From Actinomadura kijaniata NBRC 14229 (GTDB taxonomy: Bacteria; Actinomycetota; Actinomycetes; Streptosporangiales; Streptosporangiaceae), in assembly GCF_001552175.1 (NCBI RefSeq), contig NZ_BCQR01000018.1, positions 1 through 39,521 of the forward strand: a stretch of 39,521 bases of DNA, in the 5' to 3' direction. Below, one piece after another: positions 39,481-39,521 of this stretch. Below the pieces are notes generated by a model. It did not search any database. It worked only from the letters and a program-made list of their open reading frames with translations, and had not been told where the DNA came from. Position 1 is the first letter of the stretch; the number at the start of each line of letters is the position of its first letter. Position numbers and translations under genes: made by a program.

Positions 39481-39521
39481 CCGCCGTCTCCCCGTCGCCC
39501 GGCCCCCCGGCCCAGGCGCCC
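39477..39521 (+). CDS. Next gene of kinase operon (start only)
   Basis: ATG at 39477 overlapping the FHA stop by 4 bases; only 15 codons are visible (MTAVSPSPGPPAQAP), a Pro-rich start. The product cannot be identified. The coupling says it belongs to the same operon. Confidence 0.7.
   Translation, partial: MTAVSPSPGPPAQAP

Noticed and set aside
1..39521. tRNA, rRNA, insertion sequences, integrase or attachment sites
   Set aside because: No cloverleaf, rRNA-like segment, transposase/integrase motif or flanking direct repeats were recognised by eye; a covariance-model scan could still find a small RNA.

Overview
The window is high-GC DNA (well over 70 % in most coding stretches) with GTG starts, many 1-4 base stop/start overlaps, DUF397/helix-turn-helix pairs, a PknG-type kinase, a single-chain acyl-CoA carboxylase and several TANNNT-N6/7-start (leaderless-type) gene starts. 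This is typical of a filamentous actinomycete. A Streptosporangiales or Actinomadura-like host is my guess; nothing here fixes the genus. I see no rRNA, tRNA, CRISPR array, transposase or integrase.

Layout. (1) 1-2231: a Hanks-type Ser/Thr kinase whose C-terminus is a ladder of 31-residue Sel1/TPR-like repeats, running off the left edge and divergent from a hypothetical protein. (2) 2247-7354: a TrmB-type regulator, a possible methyltransferase relic, two tandem paralogous unknown proteins, an AraC-type regulator divergent from a DoxX-like membrane protein, and a three-gene envelope operon (lipoprotein, 27-residue membrane peptide, DUF6766-like protein). (3) 7434-10363: an erythromycin-esterase-like protein with a degenerate active site behind a perfect SoxR/MerR-type box, a SAM methyltransferase and a class A beta-lactamase. 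(4) 10697-14164: a membrane protein, a small unknown protein, a haloacetate-dehalogenase-like hydrolase, and an alpha/beta hydrolase-TetR operon with a textbook operator-promoter. (5) 14165-16700: a decayed ABC-transporter ATPase followed by an operon of two tandem-domain YbjQ-like proteins and a small partner. (6) 16786-19084: a DUF397/HTH pair divergent from three small unknown genes. (7) 19085-25218: hydrolase plus HTH protein with a 38-bp concentric palindrome, a DUF6928-like protein, and a one-chain acyl-CoA carboxylase with its TetR regulator. (8) 25347-32400: a large secreted subtilisin-like protease, an epoxide hydrolase, an atypical SDR, an LPLAT-type acyltransferase and a WYL protein lacking its HTH. 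(9) 32592 to the right edge: a translationally coupled signalling operon of coiled-coil protein, PknG-like kinase, PP2C phosphatase, VWA protein, FHA protein and a further gene cut by the edge.

The most system-like region is (9). Kinase, phosphatase and phosphothreonine reader are encoded together with a MIDAS-type VWA protein. Kinase, phosphatase and FHA protein each start with paired CxxC zinc-ribbon-like modules, suggesting a common dock. The kinase carries a Thr-rich linker between its N-terminal ribbons and the PknG core. The second theme is regulation readable from DNA alone: a SoxR-like box, two TetR-type operators each next to a TetR gene, a long palindrome next to an HTH gene, and several leaderless-type starts.
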